From: Prochlorococcus sp. AG-463-P14 | GTDB lineage: Bacteria > Cyanobacteriota > Cyanobacteriia > PCC-6307 > Cyanobiaceae | Assembly: GCA_003209275.1 (NCBI GenBank) | Contig: QCRX01000003.1 | Coordinates: forward strand, 1 to 47,058 | Length of the DNA stretch: 47,058 nucleotides | Reading direction: 5' to 3' | Shown: positions 1-9,510 of the stretch, one piece after another | Layout: every line of letters starts with the position of its first letter | How positions within the stretch are numbered: position 1 is the first letter of the stretch | The notes under the pieces: generated by a model | Told to the model about the DNA's origin: nothing | Database searches by the model: none | Seen by the model: only the letters and a program-made list of their open reading frames with translations | Program-made: the position numbers and the translations under genes

Positions 1-147
1 GAGTTCATTCGGGGTATTCTTGGAGGAAGGTTTGAATCCATGCTGGTTTTGTGTTCCTTGACCTCAACGCAGTCTTTCAAGCTTTTATATTGATAAAAAA
101 TGGTTAGCTTAGTTAAACATCCTAATTTCAAAGGAATCTGAATTTTC

Positions 148-894
148 TTGGTGCAGTCCACTCCCAGACCGGATCTTCCGCTGGCTTCTAGGCTTCAGCA
201 AGATCTCAAGAATGATCTCATAGCAGGATTGCTAGTGGTCATCCCTTTGGCCACAACTATTTGGCTGTCGACGATAGTCAGTCGTTTTGTTCTTGCTTTT
301 CTGACTTCCATTCCAAAACAGTTAAATCCATTTATTACTCTTAATCCATTATTGCAGGATTTAATCAATTTGGTTTTAGGTTTAACCGTGCCTTTGTTAG
401 GAATACTTTTAATTGGATTGATGGCTCGTAATATTGTTGGTCGATGGTTGTTAGAATTTGGAGAAGGGACTCTTTCTCGGATTCCTTTTGCTGGTTCTGT
501 TTATAAAACACTTAAACAATTATTAGAAACTTTTTTAAGAGATAATTCCACTCGATTTCGCAGAGTTGTTTTAGTTGAATATCCTCGAGAAGGTCTTTTT
601 AGTGTAGGGTTTGTAACTGGATTAGTTGGCCCTTCTCTTCAGCCTGAGCTTGACGAACCATTGCTAAGTGTTTTCATTCCAACAGCCCCAAATCCTACGA
701 CTGGTTGGTATACATTAGTTCCAGAATCTTCAGTTCGTGATTTGAATATTTCTGTTGAAGATGCTTTTCGAACAATAATTTCTGCTGGCATTGTTAATCC
801 AGATGAAAGAGAGGTGCCTGTAAATAGGAGTTTTTCAAGTTTGATTTCACAGTTGAGGACTTCTCCAACTCCTTCTTCTTCTTCTCAGAGTTAG
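148..894 (+). CDS. DUF502 family membrane protein
   Basis: This 248-residue protein matches the DUF502 (COG2928) family, whose function is unknown. Two hydrophobic stretches, about residues 25-50 and 65-92, are predicted membrane segments. Between and after them lies a conserved soluble part with the family-type stretches RIPFAGSVYKTLKQ and GWYTLVPES. The C-terminus is a low-complexity Ser/Thr/Pro tail. The start is uncertain: TTG at 148 and GTG at 151 are adjacent, and a weak AAGGA element lies at 131-135. It is the first gene of a co-directional run and is followed 27 bases later by nusB, so co-transcription is likely. The family assignment is good; the role is unknown. Confidence 0.85.
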   Translation: MVQSTPRPDLPLASRLQQDLKNDLIAGLLVVIPLATTIWLSTIVSRFVLAFLTSIPKQLNPFITLNPLLQDLINLVLGLTVPLLGILLIGLMARNIVGRWLLEFGEGTLSRIPFAGSVYKTLKQLLETFLRDNSTRFRRVVLVEYPREGLFSVGFVTGLVGPSLQPELDEPLLSVFIPTAPNPTTGWYTLVPESSVRDLNISVEDAFRTIISAGIVNPDEREVPVNRSFSSLISQLRTSPTPSSSSQS

Positions 895-921
895 ATCTAA
901 AATCAATATTTTATTCTGATT

Positions 922-1554
922 ATGCAGTCAAGGTCAATTGCCAGAGAGTTAGCATTGTTGACCTTGGGTCAAGTATCAGATAAGTCTATTAAAGATATTC
1001 AATCATTAACTATTGAAAACTTGCTGAATAATGCTTTGGAAGGTCTTAACCAGCATTGGCGTGAAGGCTTAGATTCTTGCGCTAATAAATTAGAAATAGC
1101 GCAAGAACAGCTTCTTGACAGTGAACTTCAAGAAACAGACCAAGCTTCTATTGCCACTATTCGTCAATATTTAATGAGTTGTTTGGTAGATGCAGAATTA
1201 GTTTTAAATGGACTTTCAACCAGCCTTGACTTCCCCCGTTTACTGGCTATGAGTGAACAAGAAAATACTAGATTAGGAGCTATGGAAAGAGTAAGGCTAG
1301 TGGTTGAATACCGACAGAATATTGATAAGCGTCTTGATGATGTAATGGAAGGATGGAGGTTACATCGCTTACCGAAAATTGATCGTGATATTTTGAGACT
1401 TGCTGTTGTTGACTTACTTCATCTTGATACACCAGTTGCTGTAGCTTGTAATGAAGCTGTTGATCTTGCTAATCGCTATAGTGATGAGCAAGGTAGACGT
1501 ATGATTAATGGTGTTTTAAGAAGACTACAAAATTCTTTTTCAACAGTTTCTTGA
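922..1554 (+). CDS. nusB: Transcription antitermination factor NusB
   Basis: NusB binds boxA RNA together with NusE (S10) and supports antitermination during rRNA transcription. The 210-residue product has the family N-terminus (SRSIARELALLTLGQV) and the conserved C-terminal half: RLPKIDRDILRLAVVDLL followed by PVAVACNEAVDLANRYSD and a GVLRRL ending. It is longer than the E. coli protein (about 140 residues) because of a middle insertion, as is common in cyanobacteria. The ATG at 922 is the obvious start. The stop codon lies just before the ftsY ATG, with a 2-base gap, so the two genes are probably translated from one message. Confidence 0.93.
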   Translation: MQSRSIARELALLTLGQVSDKSIKDIQSLTIENLLNNALEGLNQHWREGLDSCANKLEIAQEQLLDSELQETDQASIATIRQYLMSCLVDAELVLNGLSTSLDFPRLLAMSEQENTRLGAMERVRLVVEYRQNIDKRLDDVMEGWRLHRLPKIDRDILRLAVVDLLHLDTPVAVACNEAVDLANRYSDEQGRRMINGVLRRLQNSFSTVS

Positions 1555-1556
1555 TT

Positions 1557-2885
1557 ATGATTTACGATGAATTGAATCGTGAATATAAAGATTCAAAGAC
1601 TGATGATTCTTCTTTAAATAAATCAGATATAGATAAAGAATCAATAGATTCTCTGAATTGGGCTAAACAGGCTTATGAAAGATTAAAGGAGCAACAAAAA
1701 AAAGAAAAAATAGAGGAATCCGACTCTTCGAATTGCTCTCTAGTGGATAAAGAGCCTGAACCTACAGTTGAGTCAATTCAGGTTGAAAGTCAAAGTAATT
1801 TGCAAAACGCTTTATCTGAAAATAAGCTTAATTCTTCAGATCAATTTATTAAAGAAGCAGATCCAACCCTTGGAGATTTTGATGAAATATTTACTTGGTC
1901 AGCGGAGGTTCTTGCGGCTCAAGGTAAGACAGTTGAAAAAGTTGCTTTAGAAGAGATTGATTGGTTAAGTCGATTACGACAGGGACTTGAGAAAACACGT
2001 CAGTCTTTTGTTACTGAGCTGTTAGAAAAATTTGGCGACGATCCATTGACTCCTGAAGTGTTGGAAGATCTTGAGATGTTGTTATTGAGGGCTGATGCAG
2101 GTGTTAATGCTACTGATAAAGCTCTTGATGCATTGAGGCGACGTCTTAATGAAGAGGTTATTGATGCAAACGAAGGACTTAGGTTTTTAAAACAACAGCT
2201 TTGTCAAATACTTGATCAACCTATTCAAGCTACTGGATCTGATCTTCTTACTCCCCAACGAGATGTTTTGAATATTTGGCTATTTGTTGGTGTTAATGGT
2301 GTTGGTAAGACCACTACTCTTGGAAAGATTGCAAATCTTGCTGTACGCAGTGGATATTCTGCGCTAATTGCTGCTGCAGATACATTTCGTGCAGCAGCTG
2401 TTGAACAAGTCCAAATTTGGGGTCAACGCAGTCAAGTGCAAGTCATTGCAAATCAGACTGTGAACGCTGATCCTGCAGCAGTTGTTTTTGATGCAATTGG
2501 AGCTGCTAGGTCAAAAGAAATTGAATTGTTATTAGTTGATACTGCTGGTCGGCTGCAAACAAAAAATAATTTGATGGACGAATTACAAAAAGTTCGTCGG
2601 ATCATTCAAAAACTTGCTCCTAAGGCAGTAGTTGAATCTCTGCTGGTATTAGATGCAAGTCAAGGTCAAAATGGATTGCGTCAAGCTATGGCATTTGCAG
2701 AATCAGCAGGTTTAACGGGTGTAGTAATTACAAAATTGGATGGTTCTTCTCGTGGAGGTGTGGCATTAGCAGTAGCTGCAGAAGCCAATTTGCCTATAAG
2801 GTTTGTAGGCGCAGGAGAAGGATTGAGAGATTTGAGGCCTTTTAATAGTTTTGAATTTGTTGAAGCTCTTTTGGCAAAAAGATAA
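1557..2885 (+). CDS. ftsY: Signal recognition particle receptor FtsY
   Basis: FtsY is the SRP receptor GTPase that docks ribosome-nascent chain-SRP complexes at the membrane for co-translational insertion. The first ~135 residues form a charged, low-complexity acidic region. The NG domain follows, with G1 GVNGVGKTTTLGKIA near residue 244, DTAGRLQ near 327 and TKLDGSSRGG near 391. A further in-frame TTG lies at 1551, overlapping the nusB stop, but the ATG at 1557 directly after that stop is the better start and gives 442 residues. Length and motif order are typical. It sits within the DUF502-nusB-ftsY run. Confidence 0.95.
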   Translation: MIYDELNREYKDSKTDDSSLNKSDIDKESIDSLNWAKQAYERLKEQQKKEKIEESDSSNCSLVDKEPEPTVESIQVESQSNLQNALSENKLNSSDQFIKEADPTLGDFDEIFTWSAEVLAAQGKTVEKVALEEIDWLSRLRQGLEKTRQSFVTELLEKFGDDPLTPEVLEDLEMLLLRADAGVNATDKALDALRRRLNEEVIDANEGLRFLKQQLCQILDQPIQATGSDLLTPQRDVLNIWLFVGVNGVGKTTTLGKIANLAVRSGYSALIAAADTFRAAAVEQVQIWGQRSQVQVIANQTVNADPAAVVFDAIGAARSKEIELLLVDTAGRLQTKNNLMDELQKVRRIIQKLAPKAVVESLLVLDASQGQNGLRQAMAFAESAGLTGVVITKLDGSSRGGVALAVAAEANLPIRFVGAGEGLRDLRPFNSFEFVEALLAKR

Positions 2886-2942
2886 ATCGACGGTTTCTTG
2901 ATATGGATCTTGCTACGTTTTTAATCCTGCAGTGGTTATGCA

Positions 2943-4361
2943 GTGAGTACTAAACCACCACGGAGACCCCTTAGTTCTTCTCTTCATAACAGCATTCCTC
3001 CGGCAATGTCGGCTTCTTCGTCATTGCGTGAATTACTTGATAGTTTGTCGAAGGAGCAGAGATGTAATCAAGAATTATTGACCTCGTTGGGATTTGCTCT
3101 TCGAAGTTTTACAAACCTAAGTCGTTTCCTAGAGCTAGTTCCTGTAGTTGCTTCTCGATTGGTTGGAGTGAAAGGGGCTTTACTTGTTCCTTTTCTCGCT
3201 GATGGAACTCTTTGGCGAGAACAGCTCCAAGTATTACCACTTGCCAGAAATCAAGATTTAATTAGGCATTTGGCTTTATTCGAAGCAGGTAAAAGACTTG
3301 GATTTGGTTCTGATGAAGAACAAGTTCTTGCGATGGATCGACTTGTCCAACGTCATATGTCTGGTGCAGGTATTTTTTCTACTTCTTTAGTTGCTCGAGG
3401 TAGACAGCGGGGTCGTTTATATGTTTTTGATCCTCGAGGTGAATTGGTTTGGAGTGATGTTCACAGACGTCATCTTCAACTAGTTGCTGATTTAACAGGT
3501 GTTGCGATTGAAAATGATTTAATTCTTCAGGATGCTCGACGCCACGAACATGTTGATAGGCAATTGAGCATTGGCGCTGAGATTCAAGCTCAATTGCTTC
3601 CTGATTCTTGTCCTGTGATTGAAGGAGTCGAATTGGCTGCTCGATGTCGTCCAGCTTTTCAAGTGGGAGGTGATTATTACGACTTTATGCCTACCCGCCC
3701 AGATTTGGTTGGTAGACGTAGAGAGAAAGGTCGATGGGCTCTTGTTATGGGAGATGTGATGGGCAAGGGAGTTCCCGCTGGTCTGTTGATGACAATGCTT
3801 AGGGGAATGCTGCGAGCTGAAGTTTTGAGTGGGTTACCACCTGATCGAATTTTGCATGATTTGAATCAATTAGCACAAGAAGATTTGTCTCATTCTCATA
3901 GGTTTGTGACTCTTTTTTATTCTGATTTTGATCCACGTTCCCGCAGATTGCGATATGCAAATGCTGCACATAACCCTCCTTTGCTTTGGAGAGCAGAACA
4001 AAGATCTATTTCCCGCTTGGATGCTCCTGGCTTATTGATAGGTCTTCAGGCTGAAGCAGATTATGGCTGTGGACATGTGATCTTAGAACCTGGCGATGTA
4101 TTGCTTTATTACACCGATGGAGTTACAGAAGCCTCAGGAATTGCAGGCGATCGATTTGATGAAGTGCGTTTATTGCGCATTCTTGATGAGGCTTGTCGGA
4201 GTGGTAAAGGTGCGCAAGAGATTCTTGATCAATTATTTGTTCGTTTAGATCGTTTTATAGGACTAGACCATCAGTTGGAAGATGATGCTTCGATGGTGGT
4301 TCTAAAAGTTAACGACGCATTAATGCTTCCTACTTTGAAAGGTTCTTGGCCTGACAATTAG
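2943..4361 (+). CDS. GAF/PP2C-type (SpoIIE/RsbU-like) serine phosphatase
   Basis: This 472-residue protein has a PP2C-type SpoIIE/RsbU catalytic domain at about residues 215-460. Metal-binding and structural motifs are visible: GGDYYDF near 240, [12 protein letters not shown] near 268, YYTDGVTEA near 388 and a terminal [11 protein letters not shown] near 445. An N-terminal region at about residues 55-190 resembles a GAF sensor domain. Such proteins usually dephosphorylate anti-sigma antagonist proteins or related partners, but no anti-sigma or STAS gene lies nearby, so the target is unknown. Translation starts at GTG 2943. The gene follows ftsY after 57 bases and precedes argH by 38 bases. 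Confidence 0.88.
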   Translation: MSTKPPRRPLSSSLHNSIPPAMSASSSLRELLDSLSKEQRCNQELLTSLGFALRSFTNLSRFLELVPVVASRLVGVKGALLVPFLADGTLWREQLQVLPLARNQDLIRHLALFEAGKRLGFGSDEEQVLAMDRLVQRHMSGAGIFSTSLVARGRQRGRLYVFDPRGELVWSDVHRRHLQLVADLTGVAIENDLILQDARRHEHVDRQLSIGAEIQAQLLPDSCPVIEGVELAARCRPAFQVGGDYYDFMPTRPDLVGRRREKGRWALVMGDVMGKGVPAGLLMTMLRGMLRAEVLSGLPPDRILHDLNQLAQEDLSHSHRFVTLFYSDFDPRSRRLRYANAAHNPPLLWRAEQRSISRLDAPGLLIGLQAEADYGCGHVILEPGDVLLYYTDGVTEASGIAGDRFDEVRLLRILDEACRSGKGAQEILDQLFVRLDRFIGLDHQLEDDASMVVLKVNDALMLPTLKGSWPDN

Positions 4362-4399
4362 TTCACAAACTGCTTTATTTAGAGAGCAGGTATGGAATC

Positions 4400-5794
4400 T
4401 TGGTTTTGTCGGAAGCCTGGAGCGATAGGTTTGAAGAGGGTTTGAACCCTTTTGTTGAGAGGTTCAATGCCTCTATTGAATTTGATATTTATTTGCTTCA
4501 AGAGGATATAGACGGTTCCATTGCGCACGCTCGGATGTTGGGAGCTTGTGGAGTGATTTCTTCAGAAGATGCTGCTCGCTTGGAAGTTGGCCTTGAAACT
4601 ATTCGAACTGAGGCTGCTTCTGGACAGTTCCAGCCAGGTGTTGAAGATGAAGATATTCATTTTGCTATTGAACATCGTTTAATTGATTTGTTAGGACCTC
4701 TCGGAAAAAAACTGCATACAGGACGCAGTCGCAATGATCAGGTAGGTACTGATATGAGGTTGTGGTTGAGAAGACGTATAGATGAGATTGATAAAGATCT
4801 GGAGCGATTACAAAAAGCGTTGTTGACGATGTCTGAAAAGCATTCAAATACCTTGATTCCTGGATATACCCATCTTCAGCGAGCTCAACCATTGTGCTTA
4901 GCCCATCATCTTCTTGCTTATGTCGAGATGCTGGGCAGAGATCGGGAGCGTTTATTAGATGTGAGAGCTCGAGTAAATATTTCGCCGTTAGGTTCTGCTG
5001 CTTTAGCTGGCACTTCTGTCCTTATAGATCGTCGTCATACAGCTGAGACTCTTGGGTTTTCAAGGATTTATGCAAATAGTCTTGATGCTGTTAGTGATAG
5101 AGATTTTGCAATTGAATTTATGGCAGCTTCCTCTTTAATAATGGTTCATCTTAGCCGTTTAGCTGAGGAGATTATTTTATGGGCTTCGGAAGAATTTTCT
5201 TTTGTTTCTTTAACTGATCGTTGTGCTACTGGAAGTAGTTTAATGCCGCAGAAAAAGAATCCTGATGTACCTGAATTAGTTCGTGGTAAAACTGGCAGAG
5301 TCTTTGGACATTTACAGGCTTTGTTAACTATGATGAAAGGCCTTCCTCTCGCTTATAACAAGGATTTGCAAGAAGACAAAGAAGCACTTTTTGATGCAGT
5401 AAACACTACTAAATCTTCGCTTCAAGCAATGTCTATTTTAATTGAAGAAGGCTTGGAATTTTGTCCTGATCGATTAACTTCTGCTGTTGAATCAGACTTC
5501 TCTAATGCAACTGATGTAGCCGATTATCTTGTAGCAAAAGGAGTACCATTTCGTGAGGCATATCAGATAGTTGGACGAGTCGTTAAGACTTCTCTAGCAA
5601 AGGGCATACTTTTGAGAGATTTAACTCTTGAGCAATGGCAAGAAATTCATTCTGCATTTGCTGACGATATTTATCAAAAGATAGCTCCCAGGCACGTTGT
5701 GGCTGCAAAGGTCAGTGAAGGAGGCACTGGATTTGAACGAGTTCAAGAGCAGTTGCAGTACTGGCGCAAACTTCTTGGTGCTTCAAAAGAGTGA
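4400..5794 (+). CDS. argH: Argininosuccinate lyase
   Basis: ArgH cleaves argininosuccinate to arginine and fumarate, the last step of arginine synthesis. The 464-residue protein aligns in memory along its whole length with Arg[10 protein letters not shown] at the N-terminus, [17 protein letters not shown] near residue 107, TPGYTHLQ-like [12 protein letters not shown], and the fumarase/lyase signature [12 protein letters not shown] near 277. No ATG is available in frame. The likely start is TTG 4400, with an AGCAGG element about 9 bases upstream; TTG 4406 is an alternative. It ends the first plus-strand run. Confidence 0.95.
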   Translation: MVLSEAWSDRFEEGLNPFVERFNASIEFDIYLLQEDIDGSIAHARMLGACGVISSEDAARLEVGLETIRTEAASGQFQPGVEDEDIHFAIEHRLIDLLGPLGKKLHTGRSRNDQVGTDMRLWLRRRIDEIDKDLERLQKALLTMSEKHSNTLIPGYTHLQRAQPLCLAHHLLAYVEMLGRDRERLLDVRARVNISPLGSAALAGTSVLIDRRHTAETLGFSRIYANSLDAVSDRDFAIEFMAASSLIMVHLSRLAEEIILWASEEFSFVSLTDRCATGSSLMPQKKNPDVPELVRGKTGRVFGHLQALLTMMKGLPLAYNKDLQEDKEALFDAVNTTKSSLQAMSILIEEGLEFCPDRLTSAVESDFSNATDVADYLVAKGVPFREAYQIVGRVVKTSLAKGILLRDLTLEQWQEIHSAFADDIYQKIAPRHVVAAKVSEGGTGFERVQEQLQYWRKLLGASKE

Positions 5795-5905
5795 GCTATA
5801 CACTTCTCCCGCTAACCTATGGAAGTCAAAAGTGAAATGATTTTTTCTTGAATCATTCGCAAATGACAATTTGTAGTTCATTTAGTCCATTTTCGTCTAA
5901 GTAAA

Positions 5906-6487
5906 GTGAGTATTTTTGTTGGCAATTTGCCCTTCCGCGCTGAGCAGGAAGACGTCATTGAATTGTTTGCATCCTTTGGTGAGGTTGCAAATTGTTCTCT
6001 CCCTTTAGAACGCGACACTGGTCGCAAAAGGGGTTTTGCATTTGTTGAAATGGCCGATGAAGCAGCTGAGGCTGCTGCTATCGAGGCGCTTCAAGGCGCT
6101 GAAATGATGGGCCGACCATTGCGCATTAACAAAGCGGAGCCTCGAGGAAGTGCACCTCGTCGAGGAGGCGGCGGCTATGGCGGCGGCGGCGGCGGCTATG
6201 GCGGTGGCGGCTATGGCGGTGGCGGCAACCCAGGCGGTGGCGGCTATGGCGGCGGCGGCAACTCAGGCGGCGGCGGCTATGGCGGTGGCGGCAACTCAGG
6301 CGGCGGCGGTGATAGAGCTTCTGGCGCTAGAGGTTGGGAGGATCGTAGTTATGGCGGTGGTTCTCCAGATACTGGCGGTGGTCAAGACGAAGGAGGCCGT
6401 AGTCGGCGTCGACGAGGAACAGCTTCTGACGGCGGAGGATTTTCTGGAGAGGACAATGGGGGAGATTATGGTGGCGCAGAAGTTTGA
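5906..6487 (+). CDS. Glycine-rich RRM RNA-binding protein
   Basis: This belongs to the cyanobacterial Rbp-type RNA-binding proteins, often cold-responsive. The first 80 residues form one RRM, with RNP2 IFVGNL at 3-8 and RNP1 RGFAFVEM at 42-49. The tail is very glycine-rich (from about residue 88) and contains tandem 11-residue units of the type N[P/S]GGGGYGGGG, then a region rich in Gly, Asp and Arg. The tail is longer than in typical short Rbp proteins (about 100 residues). The start is GTG 5906. It stands alone, with a 111-base upstream gap and a convergent dusA downstream (11-base gap). Confidence 0.92.
   Translation: MSIFVGNLPFRAEQEDVIELFASFGEVANCSLPLERDTGRKRGFAFVEMADEAAEAAAIEALQGAEMMGRPLRINKAEPRGSAPRRGGGGYGGGGGGYGGGGYGGGGNPGGGGYGGGGNSGGGGYGGGGNSGGGGDRASGARGWEDRSYGGGSPDTGGGQDEGGRSRRRRGTASDGGGFSGEDNGGDYGGAEV
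6166..6309 (+). repeat. GC-rich GGC/GGT tandem repeat inside the RRM gene
   Basis: This tract consists almost wholly of GGC and GGT glycine codons broken by TAT, AAC and TCA/CCA. Two full 33-base units lie at 6227-6259 and 6260-6292, and a partial third begins at 6293. Its base composition is far richer in G+C than the surrounding AT-rich DNA. Such in-frame repeats are prone to length change by slippage. Confidence 0.85.
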
Positions 6488-6498
6488 TTAATAAGGAT

Positions 6499-7503
6499 TT
6501 ACAGCCCGGCATCGTTTAGTTGTCGGGCTGCTTCTTCCAAAATTTCTAAACCTGCTGTTTTTTTTTGCGCTTTAACTCCAAAGTCTCTTCTCCATGCTCT
6601 TGCGCCTGGAACTTCTTCAACTAGTTGTAAAAGATGGCGTCCAATATTCCACAGACGTCCATTTTGTTTGAGGTGTTGTTCTGCGTGAGGGATTACCCCT
6701 TTAATCACATCTGATGGTTTGATGTTGATTGCTTTTTCTCCAAAAAGCATTGCATCCATTTTTTGCCAGCGAAGAGGGTGTGAGTATGCGGATCTCCCAA
6801 CCATTGCTCCATCGAATATTTTTAGTGCTTCAAAGCATTCTTCTGGTGTTTCTAGGCCACCATTGAGTTCGATTTTAAGATGAGGTCTTTTTGTCTTTAA
6901 GTCTGCAACTCTTTCATATTGCAAGGGTGGAATAGTTCGATTTTGTTTTGGATCTAATCCTTTTAACCATGCCTTTCTTGCATGAATGGCAAAACGCTGT
7001 GCACCAGCTGAAGAGACTTGATCAACAAATTCTCTTAGCAGTTCATCGCTATCAAGATCATCGATTCCTATTCGATGTTTGATCGTTACATCTAAATCAC
7101 TTGCCTTGGCCATTGCTTCAATACATCGAGCAACATTATTTGGATTGGCCATCATGCAGGCTCCAAAATTCCCTGATTGCACTCTTGGACTGGGACATCC
7201 AACATTTAAATTGATTTCGTCATAACCCCAAGCCTCTGCAATTCGAGCTGCTTCCGCTAATAGTTTTGGGTCATCTCCTCCAACTTGCAAAGCAATGGGA
7301 TGTTCAATTTGGTCAAAATCAAGCAATGCATTTAGGTTTTTGCTGTGATAAAGAGCTTGAGCCACAATCATTTCTGTATAAAGCAAAGCTCTACGACTGA
7401 TCTGTCTCATTAGGACTCTGAAGTGCCTATCTGTGCAATCCATCATTGGTGCAATGCTGAATCGATAGGATTGATGAGTTCGTGGTATGTATTTGTCAAC
7501 CAT
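6499..7503 (-). CDS. dusA: tRNA-dihydrouridine synthase (DusA-type)
   Basis: This FMN enzyme reduces uridines in the tRNA D-loop. The 334-residue product begins with SIAPMMDCTDRHFR, the DusA N-terminal signature, and has LNVGCPSPRVQSGNFGACMM with the catalytic cysteine at residue 103. It also carries the conserved IKHRIGIDDLDS and the FMN-phosphate-binding LNGGLETPEE and DGAMVGRSAY motifs. Length and motif spacing fit DusA rather than DusB or DusC. It is convergent with the RRM gene and divergent from msrB, with 66 bases between the starts. Confidence 0.93.
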   Translation of the reverse strand: MVDKYIPRTHQSYRFSIAPMMDCTDRHFRVLMRQISRRALLYTEMIVAQALYHSKNLNALLDFDQIEHPIALQVGGDDPKLLAEAARIAEAWGYDEINLNVGCPSPRVQSGNFGACMMANPNNVARCIEAMAKASDLDVTIKHRIGIDDLDSDELLREFVDQVSSAGAQRFAIHARKAWLKGLDPKQNRTIPPLQYERVADLKTKRPHLKIELNGGLETPEECFEALKIFDGAMVGRSAYSHPLRWQKMDAMLFGEKAINIKPSDVIKGVIPHAEQHLKQNGRLWNIGRHLLQLVEEVPGARAWRRDFGVKAQKKTAGLEILEEAARQLNDAGL

Positions 7504-7569
7504 CTTTTTTTTTGGCTGAAGAGTGTTCAGTCTTAGAAAAGGAAAGTCTTACAGGAATTTTTTGACTTT

Positions 7570-8076
7570 ATGCAGAGCAACTTTTTATTTTGGACTCGTC
7601 GTTCAATTTTGATGGGCTTAGTGACAAGTTTTTTTGGCAGTTTTCTGCGTCCCTTAGAACTTTTGGCGGCATCTAAAGCCGATACTGATGAATGGACTTT
7701 ATCTAATGAAGAGTGGCGTAAGCGCCTTCCTGCAGATGCTTATAAGGTTCTTAGGGAAGAAGGAACGGAAAGACCATTTTCTAGTGTATTGAATGATGAG
7801 AAGCGAATTGGTACTTTTCATTGCGCTGGATGTGACTTGCCTTTGTTTTCCTCTGCTGCAAAATTTGATAGTGGCACTGGATGGCCAAGTTTTTGGGAAC
7901 CTTTAATTGATTCAATCAATACCAAAGTAGATTTCAAATTGATTGTTCCTCGTACTGAGTATCACTGTCGCCGATGTGGTGGGCATCAAGGTCACGTCTT
8001 TGATGATGGGCCTAGACCTACAGGTAAACGCTATTGCAATAACGGAGTTGCACTTATCTTCCGACCAAGTAGTTGA
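7570..8076 (+). CDS. msrB: Peptide-methionine (R)-S-oxide reductase with Tat-like signal
   Basis: MsrB repairs the R-sulfoxide of oxidised methionine. The catalytic domain covers about residues 40-165 and has both zinc-binding pairs (C85/C88 and C133/C136), the GTGWPSF motif and the catalytic cysteine C156 in RYCNNG. The first ~35 residues contain TRRSILMG followed by a hydrophobic stretch, close to the twin-arginine consensus, which suggests export or membrane anchoring of a folded enzyme. The 3' end overlaps the start of the flavoprotein gene, which suggests coupled translation. Confidence 0.93.
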   Translation: MQSNFLFWTRRSILMGLVTSFFGSFLRPLELLAASKADTDEWTLSNEEWRKRLPADAYKVLREEGTERPFSSVLNDEKRIGTFHCAGCDLPLFSSAAKFDSGTGWPSFWEPLIDSINTKVDFKLIVPRTEYHCRRCGGHQGHVFDDGPRPTGKRYCNNGVALIFRPSS

Positions 8077-9295
8077 TCTGATTGTCGTTGGTGGAGGCCC
8101 GGCAGGCTTTATGGCGGCAATTACTGCTGCCGAGAAAGGCCTTTCGTCTGTTTATGTTTTAGAAGCCTCTTCTAAGCCTTTGGAGAAGGTGCGTCTTAGT
8201 GGAGGCGGGAGATGCAATGTGACACATGCTTGTTGGAATCCAAGAGATTTAATTGTTAATTACCCACGTGGAAAGATGCCATTGTTGGGTCCTTTTAATC
8301 GCTTTGCTACAAGAGATGCAGTGTCTTGGTTTGCTGCTAGAGGTGTGGATTTGAAAGTTGAGGCAGATGGTCGCATGTTTCCTGTGACTAATTCTTCTGA
8401 ATCTGTTGTTAATTCCTTGAGAGAGTCAGCAATAGCTGCAGGAGTCAAGCTGTTTACAAAAGCATTAGTAGAAAAAATAGAACTTTTGAATAAAAAACAA
8501 TTTTTTGTTCAATTAAAAGATCAACGCTCTTTTATTTCTAATAGTGTATTAATTGCTACAGGTGGCCATCCAAGTGGACGACGAATAGCAGAAACCTTTG
8601 GTCATAGTATTATAAGATCAGTTCCTTCTTTGTTTACCTTATCTATTGAATCTGATTGGATAAAATCTAATTCTGGAATAGCATTGGATGATGTCCAACT
8701 TAGTTTGATAACTACACAAAAAACATATAAAGAGACTGGGAGAGTATTGCTCACACATTGGGGTTTAAGTGGTCCTGCTGTGCTTAAACTAACATCCTTT
8801 GCTGCCCGTCAATTATATTATGATAATTATAAGGCTGAAATAATTGTGAATTGGATATGTGTTTCGGACGAAGAGGCTAACTCATTGTTTAATTTTCAGC
8901 GTAATTCAAATCCGCGTAAAACTTTAGGCGCTTTACCACTTTGCTCTAAGTTGCCAAGAAGGTTATGGCTTGGCTTGCTGTATCAAGCAGGAATTGACCC
9001 TGATACTAGATGGTCTGAATTCTCTAAAAAATTACAGAAACAATTGCTTACTAATTTAGTTAATAGTCATTACAAGACTATTAATAAGGGTCCTTATGGT
9101 GAAGAGTTTGTGACAGCTGGTGGAGTTGAACTAAATGAGATTGATTTTGTGACAATGGAAAGTCGTTTGCAAAAAGGTTTATATTTTTCTGGTGAGGTAT
9201 TAGATATTGATGGTGTCACTGGCGGATTTAACTTTCAACATTGTTGGACTAGTGGCTGGCTCGCAGGTCTGGCGATTGCAGATAGCTCTCACTAA
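8048..9295 (+). CDS. NAD(P)/FAD-dependent oxidoreductase, BaiN/HI0933 family
   Basis: This flavoprotein begins with a dinucleotide-binding GGGPAGFMAAI motif and contains KVRLSGGGRCNVTH, both hallmarks of the HI0933/BaiN family. The C-terminal family signature is SGEVLDIDGVTGGFN. The physiological substrate of most members is unknown. The open frame extends back to 7943, inside msrB, but that part is not homologous coding. I chose the TTG at 8048, 28 bases before the msrB stop, because it leaves a short N-terminus before the FAD-binding strand; ATG 8006 is the alternative. The product is 415 residues. Confidence 0.88.
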   Translation: MHLSSDQVVDLIVVGGGPAGFMAAITAAEKGLSSVYVLEASSKPLEKVRLSGGGRCNVTHACWNPRDLIVNYPRGKMPLLGPFNRFATRDAVSWFAARGVDLKVEADGRMFPVTNSSESVVNSLRESAIAAGVKLFTKALVEKIELLNKKQFFVQLKDQRSFISNSVLIATGGHPSGRRIAETFGHSIIRSVPSLFTLSIESDWIKSNSGIALDDVQLSLITTQKTYKETGRVLLTHWGLSGPAVLKLTSFAARQLYYDNYKAEIIVNWICVSDEEANSLFNFQRNSNPRKTLGALPLCSKLPRRLWLGLLYQAGIDPDTRWSEFSKKLQKQLLTNLVNSHYKTINKGPYGEEFVTAGGVELNEIDFVTMESRLQKGLYFSGEVLDIDGVTGGFNFQHCWTSGWLAGLAIADSSH

Positions 9296-9510
9296 GTTTC
9301 TAGCTCTTCAATAAGTCAAAGAAGGCTTAAATTAACTATTTATTTTTTTGGTTAGCATATTTTTTGACCCATCAATTTAAGTATTCTTTATAGCTTTATC
9401 TTTCTCTGAGAGTTTTGAGTGGCTTGAATTAAAGGTGCGGTTTCCGCAGCTTGTGGGAGTTGCGCTTGGCCGTCCAACATATGTAAATAAGAAACTGCTA
9501 GCAGAGCCTC
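9296..9510. other. Intergenic region upstream of grpE
   Basis: This 215-base gap has no open frame of convincing length. The longest plus-strand reading I see starts with GTG 9436 and gives only about 28 codons running into grpE. No CIRCE-like inverted repeat (TTAGCACTC/GAGTGCTAA) is present. It most likely holds the promoter and leader of the grpE-dnaJ cluster. Confidence 0.5.

Noticed and set aside
6166-6309. GGC-rich repeats as a CRISPR array
   Set aside because: The repeats are in frame within a gene, have no unique spacers and no cas genes nearby.
6150-6491. A 113-residue alanine-rich frame overlapping the RRM gene (+)
   Set aside because: It is the shifted reading of the GGC/GGT repeat; the RRM frame has recognisable motifs and this one has none.
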